A DNA stretch of 64,000 nucleotides from Natrialba asiatica DSM 12278 (GCF_000337555.1 NZ_AOIO01000034.1:81159-145158), one strand, 5' to 3'. Positions 8,585 through 17,670 are shown, numbered from the stretch's first letter. Made by a program: numbers and translations. Notes: generated by a model not told the origin, from the sequence alone.

Positions 8585-9073
8585 TCACGAAGGTGTGTTC
8601 GATGAGCGTGTCCGAGCAGCCTGCACAATCGCATCGCTGCATTCCTGTACGGCATCGCGCAGTTCATCGCTGAAGCGGTGGTGCCACGCCCGCCAGAATG
8701 TCGATTGGTTCGGGAGGGTTTCGAAGCCGAGGTCGCGACCGAGCGATGGATTCGCTCGCAGGTGACCGTGGAGCGCGATCTCGTCCCAGCCGTTGACCAT
8801 CTCGATAATGAACGCTCGCACTAGTCTCACCACCGGATACGGCCTCGAGTACGGCGCTAACGAATCACACGTATCGAACGTGCACTGGTCAATCGGAAGG
8901 CGACAGGCCAGCGTTTCGATGTCGCCACAGTCGGTAGCACGCTCGCACCACGATTGCGCGATGGTCGTGACAGCTGAGAAGTCGTCCAGCTCGTTGGCTG
9001 ACCCTTTGGATTCGAGGGCGAAACAGCGGAAGGCAGTCTGCAGGGCGCCATCTAGTGAATCAGCTAACTCGTG
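8585..9073 (-). pseudogene. Truncated haloarchaeal transposase (N-terminal fragment)
   Basis: The translation from about 9073 to 8585 contains PIDQCTFDTCDSLAPYSRPY, VRAFIIEMVNGWDEIALHGH and LPNQSTFWRAWHHRFSDELRDAV. This is the N-terminal region of a transposase type common in haloarchaeal insertion sequences. The frame ends after about 160 residues at RTRSSNTPS, before any catalytic acidic triad. No start codon lies in the recognisable part: the frame only opens inside the neighbouring permease gene. No terminal inverted repeats were identified. It is an inactive fragment marking past insertion next to the tRNA-like sequence. The exact IS family cannot be named with certainty. Confidence 0.82.
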
Positions 9074-9962
9074 AACTCGCCACGCGTCGCAGCAAGAAGA
9101 CGGCGATACCACCGAATACGAGATTAAACACACCGAGCACTATCACCGCAGGCACGACGGTATTCCAGATGCCGGAGAACGCCGTTACGTCGATTACAGT
9201 AAGGACATCCTGGCCGAGCATCAGCGCACGGACGGCATCGACACCGTACGTGATTGGATTGATCGTTGCCACTAGCTGCATCCACTTCGGGAGAACGCTG
9301 ATCGGCACGAAGGCACTTGAGGCGAAAAACAGGGGATACTGCACGAGATACGCCCAAATAGCGGCCGATGTGGCGTCCTGCGTCACGAGTGCAGCGATGT
9401 TTGAGAAGGCCGTAAACCACAGCGCAAACACGACGACGATGGCGAAGACTCCGAGCACGCCTCCCAGTCCCGTTTGGATGTAAGTCCCGACCGAGCCGCC
9501 GGAATCGATCCACAAGAGTACGTATCCGAGCACGAGAATCATCCCCGTTTCAATGATGATCCGGATCATATCTGCGAGGGCTTTCCCGAGGAACATCGCC
9601 CCACGGTGGGTCGGTGAGACGAGTATTTTGTCGAACATGCCGCTGTTCATGTCGTCGATCAACCCCATTCCCGAGTGGGTGGCTACCACCATGGCTGAGA
9701 GGATGACGATGGATGGCGTGAGGAAGGTAACATAGGTGACGTCCGCTCCGAACAGTTCTTGGATTGGCCCTCCGGCGAGCTGCCCGAACACCTGCGTGAA
9801 TAATATCAAAAAGACAAAGGGCGTTATCAGTGCCTCAAACACCACAGACGAGTTACGAACGGCTTTCCGGAGCCAGCGTTTGAGCGTGATCCACACATCG
9901 ACGAGGAAGCTGTTGCCAGCCGCTTGCTGTTCGACTGCCCGCGCAGTTTCGGTCGTACTCAT
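9060..9962 (-). CDS. ABC-2 type exporter permease (DrrB-like)
   Basis: This 300-residue protein has six predicted membrane helices. The N-terminal cytoplasmic helix leads into LKRWLRKAVRNSSVVFEALI, followed by ITPFVFLILFTQVFGQLAGG, and the ABC-2 signature region lies near LPKWMQLVATINPITYGVDA. It should form the channel of a multidrug or lipid exporter with the ATPase encoded just upstream. The ATPase stop and the permease ATG overlap (ATGA), so they are coupled. The C-terminus (FLLRRVASSRVS) appears complete although a transposase relic lies directly behind it. The substrate is unknown. DrrAB systems export anthracyclines and related hydrophobic compounds. Confidence 0.93.
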   Translation of the reverse strand: MSTTETARAVEQQAAGNSFLVDVWITLKRWLRKAVRNSSVVFEALITPFVFLILFTQVFGQLAGGPIQELFGADVTYVTFLTPSIVILSAMVVATHSGMGLIDDMNSGMFDKILVSPTHRGAMFLGKALADMIRIIIETGMILVLGYVLLWIDSGGSVGTYIQTGLGGVLGVFAIVVVFALWFTAFSNIAALVTQDATSAAIWAYLVQYPLFFASSAFVPISVLPKWMQLVATINPITYGVDAVRALMLGQDVLTVIDVTAFSGIWNTVVPAVIVLGVFNLVFGGIAVFLLRRVASSRVS

Positions 9963-11008
9963 CGACTCACCGCCGTCTGGACGGTGTCGTCCGGCTGGTC
10001 TTCGTCGGCCGTCTCTTCGCTCGCTGTTTCGCCGGTGATCGCGAGAAAGACGTCGTCGAGCGTCGGCGATCGAACGTCGAATCCCGTCACCGTGAAGCCC
10101 GCTTCCCGTAGAGCGACAAGGAGGTCGGTACCCTCCCGGCGCGCGTGCTCGGACGCGATAGCGACGCCCTCGTCGGTGGGTTCGATCGTGTCCTCCTCGA
10201 ATAAGCCCGACTCGCGGACGACCCGTTGGGCGTGCGCTCGCTGCTCGGCTGTCGGATCTTCGAGCGTAATACCGAGGATGTCGCCGCCGACCTGCGATTT
10301 GAGTGCGTTCGGTGAATCGGTGGCGATAAGTTGCCCGTTTTGAATCACCGAGAGACGGTCACAGAGCTCGTCGGCCTCTTCCAGATATTGGGTCGTGAGA
10401 AACATCGTCGTCCCTTGCTCGTTGATTTCACGGAAGTGCTCCCACAGGCAAAGTCTGGCCCTCGGGTCTAACCCAGTCGTGGGTTCGTCGAGGAACACGA
10501 GCGGTGGCTCATGAACCAGTGCAGTCGCGACATCGAGGCGCTTTTTCATCCCACCCGAGAATCCACTGGGCTGCTTGTCGGCCACGTCCGCGAGGTCGAC
10601 GAGGGCTAACAGGTCGTCGATCCGCTCGACGCGCCCGCTTCGGGGGACGCCGTATATCTCACACGCATACTGGATGTTTTCGCGTGCGGTGAGTTCTTCG
10701 TCCACGCTCGTCTCTTGGGCCATATAGCCGATGGACGAGCGGACGGCGCGGGGGTCCTCACCGACATCGAAGCCGTTGACGGTCACCGACCCCGCCGTGG
10801 GCTGTAGCAACGTCACGAACGTCTTGATCGCGGTCGTCTTGCCCGCCCCGTTCGGTCCTAAAAATCCGAAGAACTCACCCTGAGGGATGTCGAGGTCGAT
10901 ATCGCGCACCGCTCGGGTGCCGTCCGAGTACGTGAGTTCGACGTTCCTCGCCGTGATCGCAGTTGAGGAAGCCTTCCGTCTTTCGGTCGTTTCGGCGGAC
11001 ATGATCAC
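9959..11008 (-). CDS. ABC exporter ATP-binding protein (DrrA-like)
   Basis: This 349-residue ATPase has Walker A GPNGAGKTT (51-59), Q-loop near YMAQET (95-100), signature SGGMKKRLDV (151-160), Walker B PLVFLDEPTTGLDP (169-182) and a switch histidine replaced by Q in FLTTQYLEEADELCDRL. It carries the about 80-residue C-terminal extension typical of DrrA/CcmA-type exporter ATPases. Its last codons overlap the permease start by four bases. The promoter region upstream is shared with a divergent Bat-type regulator, suggesting ligand- or stress-controlled export. The Q for H change at the switch position is usual in this DrrA subfamily. Confidence 0.95.
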   Translation of the reverse strand: MIMSAETTERRKASSTAITARNVELTYSDGTRAVRDIDLDIPQGEFFGFLGPNGAGKTTAIKTFVTLLQPTAGSVTVNGFDVGEDPRAVRSSIGYMAQETSVDEELTARENIQYACEIYGVPRSGRVERIDDLLALVDLADVADKQPSGFSGGMKKRLDVATALVHEPPLVFLDEPTTGLDPRARLCLWEHFREINEQGTTMFLTTQYLEEADELCDRLSVIQNGQLIATDSPNALKSQVGGDILGITLEDPTAEQRAHAQRVVRESGLFEEDTIEPTDEGVAIASEHARREGTDLLVALREAGFTVTGFDVRSPTLDDVFLAITGETASEETADEDQPDDTVQTAVSR

Positions 11009-11163
11009 AGTCCCTCCTTCGTTTCTTCCGGAACCGCGTCTTGGATCTCGTTCCCACCGATCGTGAGGAAGTCAGCCGGAGGTGTCTTCCACGACAGGGG
11101 AACGGTAGCTCGGTGCGCTTCGCCCTCGCTCACTTCGGCGGGGTCGCCCCCGAACACAACCAT
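11005..11163 (-). CDS. Possible small leader protein of the exporter operon
   Basis: This is a 52-residue acidic open frame (MVVFGGDPAEVSEGEAHRAT...). Its TGA overlaps the ATG of the exporter ATPase by four bases (ATGA), the usual sign of coupling. The frame stays open further upstream to 11343, but the TATA box at 11311-11320 puts transcription start near 11288, so the internal ATG at 11163 is the likelier start. No domain or membrane segment is seen. It may be a real accessory peptide or only an open leader. Confidence 0.4.
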   Translation of the reverse strand: MVVFGGDPAEVSEGEAHRATVPLSWKTPPADFLTIGGNEIQDAVPEETKEGL

Positions 11164-11287
11164 ATCATCTATATCATCTGTTGGTCGTGGAGTGGTTCCA
11201 TTCGGAGCATCGGTGCGTTCTGTGTTGATCTCTCGCGTCTGTATCCTCCGTATCACGGAGGAAGAGAGACGCTGTTTCCCCTCGGAG

Positions 11288-11325
11288 ATTACTCCGCCCA
11301 TGGGCGGGATGTTTATAATTACTCC
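11288..11325. promoter_or_regulatory. Operator/promoter of the ABC exporter operon
   Basis: A perfect 14-bp palindrome CCGCCCATGGGCGG (11294-11307) lies just downstream of the minus-strand TATA box AATTATAAAC (11311-11320). Both sit between two copies of ATTACTCC (11288-11295 and 11318-11325, 30 bp apart). A protein on the palindrome would cover the transcription start of the exporter operon. The divergent Bat-type regulator starting at 11428 is the obvious candidate. Confidence 0.55.
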
Positions 11326-11427
11326 ACCCTCACTCACGTGCATGATACGGTTGGTAGCACCTCATCCAGAGAGAGGCGATTCGAGAGAGAACGAATAGTG
11401 CGACCGAGTACGTGAACCTCGACAGTA

Positions 11428-12111
11428 ATGAGATACATAACCGTCGTCTTAGCCCTGACGGAAGACTACATTCGGTCGCAGAGCCACCAACAGATGCAGG
11501 AAAGTACCAACGATCCAAGAGAGGTATGGATCGATGGGACGCTCGTCGCGACCCAGGAAGCGATACACTACGTGAATCTTCTCGATGATGGGACCGCCGT
11601 TGGAATCGTGCAGTTCCGAGGTGATGCTGATCGTCTCGCAACGATAGAAGACGAAAACCCAGAGATCATCTCGTGTACCGTAACGGGTGGTGAGACGTGG
11701 CTGGCGTATCTCAGGTACAAGCCCGAAGCGTTTCAAACAACGCTTTTCGAACTCTTCGATACCGAAGCGATCAGTATCGACTGGCCAATGAGGGAGACTG
11801 CTGACGGACTGCAAGTCACCCTCTTCGGTGAGGATGCAGCCCTCCAGCAGATGATCGCTAGCGTCCCTGACGAAATGGACCTCCGTCTCGAACGAGCAGG
11901 AGAGTATCAACCGCAGATGGATGACCCAGCAGCGCAACTCACTGACCGACAGAAAGAGATCGTGCGAGCAGCGATCGCAGCGGGATACTACGACATCCCA
12001 CGGCGTACAACACATCGTGACTTGGCGACCGAACTCGGATTGTCACAACGGACGATCGGAGAACATCTTCAGCGGGCGGAAGCAAAGATCATTCAGTCTG
12101 TAATCGTCTAA
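11428..12111 (+). CDS. Bat-type HTH regulator divergent from the ABC exporter
   Basis: This 227-residue regulator has an N-terminal sensor-like region (about 1-165) and a C-terminal HTH_10 domain: LTDRQKEIVRAAIAAGYYDI then PRRTTHRDLATELGLSQRTIGEHLQRAEAKI. It is transcribed away from the DrrAB-type exporter across a 420-bp spacer containing a palindrome. This arrangement suggests that it controls the exporter and perhaps itself. No cofactor-binding motif is visible, so the signal is probably a small molecule bound by the N-terminal half or a protein partner. Codon use is slightly more AT-rich than in the housekeeping part of the window. Confidence 0.92.
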   Translation: MRYITVVLALTEDYIRSQSHQQMQESTNDPREVWIDGTLVATQEAIHYVNLLDDGTAVGIVQFRGDADRLATIEDENPEIISCTVTGGETWLAYLRYKPEAFQTTLFELFDTEAISIDWPMRETADGLQVTLFGEDAALQQMIASVPDEMDLRLERAGEYQPQMDDPAAQLTDRQKEIVRAAIAAGYYDIPRRTTHRDLATELGLSQRTIGEHLQRAEAKIIQSVIV

Positions 12112-12498
12112 AATAACATAGATATGGGTTTTAGTATACAGCCTTCTGGGAATGGTGGGCTTTTAAGCTATATTCCGACACTGATCGTGCATTAGAAATC
12201 CACCTAGCCGACATCAGAAAACGTAGGATAAAGGACTCGTACAAGTTGATCGGTACGTTCATCAGTACAAGCAAGGAGTGTTTGTTCGGTAAGATTGCCC
12301 CGTCGTTCTCTTTGTGATAACGCAGAGAAGATCGCAGTAGACGTGGAACTCCGACACCGCTCCGATTAAGACGAAGCAAGCGCCGAAGAGATCGAAAGAG
12401 TCGATTTTAAATTAGATGATCAGGTACAATAGGATATGATTGTATAGAAGTCGGCACCGGTCTAGAGGATTAAGTCTGGGTAGCGTCTTCTACATCCT
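12112..12498. other. AT-rich intergenic region, no supported gene
   Basis: These 387 bases are markedly AT-rich. A plus-strand open stretch (about 12169-12318) would encode SDTDRALEIHLADIRKRRIK and more, but it lacks a start codon and family match and may be a relic. Near the right end, ATTAAG (12469-12474) lies 28 bp before the ATG of the next Bat regulator and is its likely TATA box. Confidence 0.45.
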
Positions 12499-13176
12499 AT
12501 GACAGTTACTGCGGAACTCCTCGTTAGTTCACCCTCGCTTCCGTTCGTTAGTTTCGCAGAATCGTTACCGTCCAATCAACTCGAGTGTGTACACGGCCTG
12601 TGTCTCGGAGGGGACTCTCAGGTGTTCGTCGTCCATCTCGACCCAGCCGATGGCGTTACCGAAGATGATCTCATTGCTCTTGATGAAGTAGTGGAGACAA
12701 CCTCCCTTGGACGCGAGAGCGGCAGGGACGTCTATCAGCTCGGCGTCAAACTGGATGATATCGTTTCGGAAGCGTTCGTTCCCGGACAGTTCGCTAAGGC
12801 TCAAATAGAACCGACGATTATCGTTCCAGAGGGATGGTACGAAAAGAAGGTTGTTCGGGATTATGATTCGTTCAATAATATGCGGAATCATTGCGATGAG
12901 CACGGCATTCGGGTCGATCTTATCTCGATCACGCAGGATTCTCCGTCCCCAGATGAACACTCACAGTACGGGCTAACTGACCGGCAATACGAGGCACTGG
13001 CGCTCGCTATCTCTCGCGGATATTACGACAATCCCCGACAGGCCACGGCCGGCGACTTGGCTGAGGAGATGGGTATTTCTCAACCCTCGATGTCGAACCT
13101 TCTCCGTCGAGGGGAGCGCCAGTTACTCACGTCGACGATCGGGACACAGCCATCGCTGACTAACCCTTCGACGTGA
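12499..13176 (+). CDS. Bat-type HTH transcriptional regulator
   Basis: This 225-residue protein has a divergent N-terminal half (about 1-155) and a clear C-terminal HTH_10 domain: LTDRQYEALALAISRGYYDN then PRQATAGDLAEEMGISQPSMSNLLRRGERQLL. The TATA-like ATTAAG 28 bp before the ATG indicates a leaderless mRNA. It lies upstream of, and in the same direction as, the aldo/keto reductase gene (219-bp gap with its own TATA box), so a regulatory link to that gene is possible but not shown. Its sensor half differs from the other two Bat-type proteins nearby, so it probably senses a different signal. Confidence 0.92.
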   Translation: MTVTAELLVSSPSLPFVSFAESLPSNQLECVHGLCLGGDSQVFVVHLDPADGVTEDDLIALDEVVETTSLGRESGRDVYQLGVKLDDIVSEAFVPGQFAKAQIEPTIIVPEGWYEKKVVRDYDSFNNMRNHCDEHGIRVDLISITQDSPSPDEHSQYGLTDRQYEALALAISRGYYDNPRQATAGDLAEEMGISQPSMSNLLRRGERQLLTSTIGTQPSLTNPST

Positions 13177-13394
13177 CAGTATCTTTCCGAACTACTGGGT
13201 CGGAAATTCACCAGGATCAATTTCTATCTGACTATCGCTGTTTCCCCGCAAGTGTTGTATGTCGATATGTAGTCCCGTGCCTGAACCACTCACTGAGCCT
13301 CTGATCAGATGCTGCTATCCAGGACGCTCTATGGAGGGGTGTTCGGGCTAGGCGAAGGGACTTAAATGGGTTTTTAGAATAGCATCGAATCCAA

Positions 13395-14276
13395 ATGTCG
13401 TGCGATCTACACTCGAATGTGGAAATGGAAACCGTCAAGCTAAACAACGATGTGGAAATGCCGATCCTCGGATTCGGTACGTATCAGATCGAGGATCTCG
13501 AAGTATGTGAACGGAGCGTCTCCGAAGCTCTCCGTACCGGGTATCGTCTCATCGATACTGCGGCCGGGTATGAGAACGAAGAGGCCGTCGGCAGAGCGAT
13601 CGAGACGAGCGATGTGGCGAGAGAGGACGTGTTCGTCACCACGAAGCTCTGGATACAGGATGCTGGCTACGAAAGCACGAAGCGGGCGTTTGAACGGTCA
13701 CTCGATCGACTGGGATTGGACTATCTGGATCTGTATCTGATCCATCAGCCCTTCGGTGACGTTCATGGCTCATGGCAGGCAATGGAGGACCTTTACAACG
13801 AAGACAAGATTCGAGCTATCGGTGTTAGCAACTTCCACCCGGATCGCTTGATCGACCTGATCGTCCAGAACGAGGTCGTCCCCGCAGTCAATCAGATCGA
13901 GACACACCCCTTCTACCAGCGGACCGAAGACGCTGAGTTCCTGAGCAGGCATGAGATTCAGCATGAGTCCTGGGGGCCGTTCGCTGAAGGACGGAACAAC
14001 CTCTTCGAGAACGACGTGCTGGTTTCGATCGGCGAGCAGTACAGCAAATCGGCTGCACAGGTCGTTCTTCGATGGCTGATACAGCGAGGCATTGTTGCGA
14101 TCCCCAAGTCAGTCCACAAGGAGCGGATCGTCGAGAACTTCGATATCTTTGATTTCGACCTGACTATCAAAGACATGAATGCAATCTCGGAACTGAATGA
14201 ATCTGAACCTCTGTTCCCTGACCACCGGGACCCGGAATTCGTCAAACGACTGAGTGAAGTTGAGGCCAATACCTAA
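13395..14276 (+). CDS. Aldo/keto reductase
   Basis: The 293-residue protein is an NAD(P)H-dependent (beta/alpha)8 aldo/keto reductase. The catalytic tetrad is complete: D54 and Y59 in [10 protein letters not shown]84 in TTKLWIQ, and H117 in LYLIHQPFG. The family motifs [11 protein letters not shown] and [13 protein letters not shown] (cofactor phosphate-binding loop) are present. It would reduce aldehydes or ketones such as methylglyoxal or sugar carbonyls in the cytoplasm. CTTAAATG (13361-13368) is about 30 bp before the ATG, so the first ATG of a leaderless mRNA fits. It may belong with the adjacent Bat regulator and exporter in a detoxification group. Confidence 0.95.
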   Translation: MSCDLHSNVEMETVKLNNDVEMPILGFGTYQIEDLEVCERSVSEALRTGYRLIDTAAGYENEEAVGRAIETSDVAREDVFVTTKLWIQDAGYESTKRAFERSLDRLGLDYLDLYLIHQPFGDVHGSWQAMEDLYNEDKIRAIGVSNFHPDRLIDLIVQNEVVPAVNQIETHPFYQRTEDAEFLSRHEIQHESWGPFAEGRNNLFENDVLVSIGEQYSKSAAQVVLRWLIQRGIVAIPKSVHKERIVENFDIFDFDLTIKDMNAISELNESEPLFPDHRDPEFVKRLSEVEANT

Positions 14277-14792
14277 GCGCTCACGAGCGCCGACTTCCCT
14301 CAGTTCCACCCAGTCCTCGGACGCTTTCCGATCGGATCGACACTGACGCAGCGGCTGAACCGGATGCTGACAGCCGCGACTGACCCGTCGGCTGTCGCTG
14401 ACTCAATCACTGTCCACGCAGAGACACTCTGTGAGCGTGAAGACCACCTCTGGGGCGTCATTCGCCAGTTATCGATTCACGTCGACAACCTCGAGGATGC
14501 CCGCGATCAGAACCGCGTGACCTTTGGAACGAGGATTTTGAGGACGATGATTCGATGACCCGAGATCGATCGGATTCGGGACGCGATTATGACGGCATTC
14601 AACGCCGCCACGGAGAACATTATCAATTCGATCCGTGGCGATGGTCCCTTCGACTCGCGAGCGTCACGAACGGGTCGGTCGTCACAACTTGGACGGTCGG
14701 GACGCTGATCGACGGAGATCGACGGAGCGGCAGATGGCCAGGTTTCGTCTGCAACCCGCACACTCATACCCCTCCCCGATGGCGCACCCACT
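14277..14792. other. Decayed region without an intact gene
   Basis: Coding-like fragments in different frames are seen here. One is at 14364-14558 (SAVADSITVHAETLCEREDH, then LWGVIRQLSIHVDNLEDARD). A second, from 14589 in another frame, reads MTAFNAATENIINSIRGDGP and ends in about 35 codons. Both lack a family match. Their succession suggests one frameshifted gene, but a chance pattern cannot be excluded. Confidence 0.35.
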
Positions 14793-15743
14793 ATGACCAT
14801 GCACACCGATGACGACCCGACGAGTTCGTTCGACGACGTTCAGCGGGCGGTCTACGAGTTCGTCGACCGACACGGAACGGCAACGCGGTCGGAGTTGCTC
14901 CGGTCGGTGCGGGTTGATGCGGGCCCGGCGCACTCGAAGCCGGCACGATCGGGCAACTACACACAACAGACGGCCCTCGAGCCGTCGACGCTGGAGTCGT
15001 GTCTCGAGACGCTGCTTACCGATGGGTACCTGGCCGAATCCGAGGGGACGCTCCGAGTTTCGGTTCCCGGATCGCCAACTGAACTCGAGACCGGATCGGG
15101 GGCGGTGACGATTCGGACCGCCCGAGAGTCGGATCGGGAGGGAATTCTCGAGGCCATGCGGACGGTAGCACAGGATGGGAGTTACGTCGTCGCGGCTGAT
15201 CTGGCGACGCGGCTCGAACGAGCACCGGCGCTGGTTCGGGTTAACGGTACCGAGGACGGCTCACAGTCGCGGATTTGCTTTGCTGCGGTACTCGATTCTA
15301 GCAGCGAGTCTGAGACGGCTACTGACGCCGGGTCCGGTGTTGACCCCGATTCTGATTCTGATTCTGACTCTGACTCTAACTCTACCCCAGAGGCCGGTTC
15401 CACTTCCGCCGACGAACCCGACGACACTCGGATCGTCGGCTGGCTCCACCTCGACGTTCCGGCGCTCGACTCGCGGTCGCATACGGCCGAGTTGACGGTC
15501 GGCGTCGTCCCGGCACATCGTCGTGCGGGAATCGGACGAACGCTCCTTGAGCACGGCCTCGAGTGGGCGAAGGAGGCCGGCTACCGGAAGGTCGTCCAAG
15601 GCGTCCCGAGTTCGAGCGAGACGGCGATTTCCTTCCTGGAGTCCAACGGATGGGAGCGCGAGGGCGTCCGAACGGATCACTATCGCCTTGACGACGAGTT
15701 CGTCGACGAGGTGCTGTTTGCGACCTGGCCTACAGATTCTTGA
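14793..15743 (+). CDS. GNAT acetyltransferase with N-terminal winged-helix-like domain
   Basis: Residues about 12-90 look like a winged helix (DVQRAVYEFVDRHGTATRSE... TLLTDGYLAESEGTLRVS). A GNAT domain begins near residue 104 (VTIRTARESDREGILEAMRT) and carries the acetyl-CoA loop VVPAHRRAGIGRTLLEHGLE (about 237-256). A low-complexity DSDSDSDSDSNS insert interrupts the GNAT core and is encoded by six near-identical hexamers (15348-15383). The protein could acetylate a protein or small molecule and bind DNA or a partner through its N-terminus. The substrate is unknown. The next gene begins 23 bp after the stop and is probably co-transcribed. Confidence 0.9.
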   Translation: MTMHTDDDPTSSFDDVQRAVYEFVDRHGTATRSELLRSVRVDAGPAHSKPARSGNYTQQTALEPSTLESCLETLLTDGYLAESEGTLRVSVPGSPTELETGSGAVTIRTARESDREGILEAMRTVAQDGSYVVAADLATRLERAPALVRVNGTEDGSQSRICFAAVLDSSSESETATDAGSGVDPDSDSDSDSDSNSTPEAGSTSADEPDDTRIVGWLHLDVPALDSRSHTAELTVGVVPAHRRAGIGRTLLEHGLEWAKEAGYRKVVQGVPSSSETAISFLESNGWEREGVRTDHYRLDDEFVDEVLFATWPTDS

Positions 15744-15766
15744 GGGTCGCCGACGGACACCATCGT

Positions 15767-16153
15767 ATGGACTCGATTTCACTCGGCGTTCCGGAACCGT
15801 TGCTCGAGCGATTGCCGGCGGATGACGACGTCGCCGAGGCCGATATGAAAGAGGCCGTGGCCGGTTGGGAACGGCGACTCAACCAGGTTCTCGAGACCGC
15901 TGATGACGACCGCGAGGCAGCGGGCCAGGTGCTCGACGTGCTCGACCGGTTCGAGCAGCGATACGAGACCTACGACGACCTCGTGCCGGAACTGCGGGCG
16001 TGGGGGCAGTCGCCGATTTACGCGATCGCGTGGCGGACGCTCTATGCGGACGTAATCGCTCAGATCCACGACCACGATGAACTCGCCGAGTATATCGACC
16101 GCGAGCGAAACGCTCGGCTGGTCGAAGACGGGATTCGACTTCGAGATCTGTAG
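15767..16153 (+). CDS. Conserved-looking hypothetical helical protein
   Basis: This 128-residue acidic protein (MDSISLGVPEPLLERLPADD...) is predicted almost all helical, with a tryptophan-rich core (AVAGWERRLNQVLETADDDR; ELRAWGQSPIYAIAWRTLYA; DVIAQIHDHDELAEYIDRER). There is no signal peptide and no catalytic motif I recognise. The ATG at 15767 is preferred over the TTG overlapping the previous stop. It follows the GNAT gene closely and may share its transcript. Confidence 0.75.
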   Translation: MDSISLGVPEPLLERLPADDDVAEADMKEAVAGWERRLNQVLETADDDREAAGQVLDVLDRFEQRYETYDDLVPELRAWGQSPIYAIAWRTLYADVIAQIHDHDELAEYIDRERNARLVEDGIRLRDL

Positions 16154-16419
16154 CGTCGCGTCGCTCTATCAGCGGCTGAACTCGTTTTCCCTGGTGGTAG
16201 CCGTGGCTACCGACGGGGCGTCTCGCGAACGACCTGCCGGGTGTCAGCACGCTACTCGATAACGACTCGGTGATGTCCCTCGAGATACCGGAGAGTAGTC
16301 ACTGTCCTGGAATATGGCCAGAACGTTGAAAGTCTCAACAGCAGACGGATAACTATGTGCCGTGACATGAGGCAGAGCGACTGCAATCAGGGGGACGTGA
16401 CGAACGGGTGTGAGAAACC

Positions 16420-17670
16420 GTGAGGCGACGGGAGTATCTCGGGGGTATCGCCGGCAGTGCGGTTACAGCGATCGCTGGCTGCCTCGGCGACGGATTGCTC
16501 GGGGGGAACACCGCTGACGACCAACTGGCACTGGCCGACCGGACGCTTCAGTACGGCGGTGTGCTCCCGCTTTCGGGCGGGCTCGAGGCGTTCGGTGATC
16601 CGCTCCGAAACGGGGCGATGCTGCCGATCGTCGAACTCGAGGGATCCGACCTGGACGTCTCGGTCGATTTCGAAGTCGTCGATTCGGAGACGGCGCCAAC
16701 GGCTGCGGTCAACAACGTGGCGGAACTGATCGATGCAGGATACCCGGCCATCGTCGGAGCAGCGGCGTCGGACGTGACGCTACAGATGACCCAACAGGCG
16801 ACGATTCCAGCCGAAGTAGTCACCTGTTCACCGGCAAGCACGTCGCCGACGATGGGCATTCTCAACGATCGCGGATTCTCGTTTCGGACGGCACCGGACG
16901 ACTCGATACAGGCGGTCATCGCCGCACAGATCGCGGTATCCGAACACGATGCCGAGACGGCGGCGACGCTGTATACGGCCGGTGACTACGGCCGGCAGCT
17001 CTCCGGCGCGTTCTCGGCGTCGTTCGACGGAACGATTCAACACCAGGTGTCGTTCACGGAGGGGAGTAATTCCTATACCGAGCCACTGCGCGAGGCGCTG
17101 TCCGACGATCCGGACATCCTCTTTCTCGTCAGTTACGCCGAGAGCGGCGTCGACCTGCTGACCGAGTACTACGAGAACCACCAGGGAACGGAAACCGTCC
17201 TCGTTAGTGACGGGCTCCAAGACGAGGCGATTCCACGGGGCGTCGACGCATCGCTCTCGAATGTCTACGGAACCGCACCGGTGTCGTCCGGGCCCGGTCG
17301 AGACGGATTCACCTCGCTGTATCAAGACGAACACGGCGGCGAGCCGCCGCTGTTCACGGCAAACGCCTACGATGCGGCGGCGACGCTTTTGCTCTCGAAC
17401 GCCGCGGCGGGCGCGAACGACGGGACGGCTATCCGATCGAATATGATCGACGTAACGACCGACGGGGGAACGGAAATCTTGCCGGGTGAACTCGCCACCG
17501 GACTCGAACTCGCCGCGGACGGCGAGCCGGTTCAGTACCGCGGCGCTTCCGGTGAAGTTGCGTTCGACGAGAACGGTGATGGGGGGTCGGTTACGTACGA
17601 ATACTTCACCTTCGAGGGCGAGGCGATCGTCTCGATCGAGGAGCGAACGCCCGAGGGGGTAGCACAATGA
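16420..17670 (+). CDS. Amino-acid-type binding lipoprotein partnered with a chemotransducer (BasB-like)
   Basis: This 416-residue protein starts with a twin-arginine lipoprotein signal: RRREYLGGIAGSAVTAIAGC with the lipobox cysteine at 21. The mature part is a type I periplasmic-binding fold of the Leu/Ile/Val family (GGVLPLSGGLEAFGDPLRNG, PAIVGAAASDVTLQM, CSPASTSPTM, YTAGDYGRQLSGAF). The start is GTG. Its stop overlaps the start of the next gene, a transducer, by four bases (ATGA), and no ABC permease or ATPase is present. This is the arrangement of Halobacterium BasB-BasT and CosB-CosT, where the binding protein serves chemotaxis rather than uptake. The ligand (branched-chain amino acids or another small solute) is inferred. 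Confidence 0.9.
   Translation: MRRREYLGGIAGSAVTAIAGCLGDGLLGGNTADDQLALADRTLQYGGVLPLSGGLEAFGDPLRNGAMLPIVELEGSDLDVSVDFEVVDSETAPTAAVNNVAELIDAGYPAIVGAAASDVTLQMTQQATIPAEVVTCSPASTSPTMGILNDRGFSFRTAPDDSIQAVIAAQIAVSEHDAETAATLYTAGDYGRQLSGAFSASFDGTIQHQVSFTEGSNSYTEPLREALSDDPDILFLVSYAESGVDLLTEYYENHQGTETVLVSDGLQDEAIPRGVDASLSNVYGTAPVSSGPGRDGFTSLYQDEHGGEPPLFTANAYDAAATLLLSNAAAGANDGTAIRSNMIDVTTDGGTEILPGELATGLELAADGEPVQYRGASGEVAFDENGDGGSVTYEYFTFEGEAIVSIEERTPEGVAQ

Noticed and set aside
12169-12318. Open plus-strand stretch SDTDRALEIHLADIRKRR...
   Set aside because: No start codon, no homology recognised, and an AT-rich composition that favours open frames.
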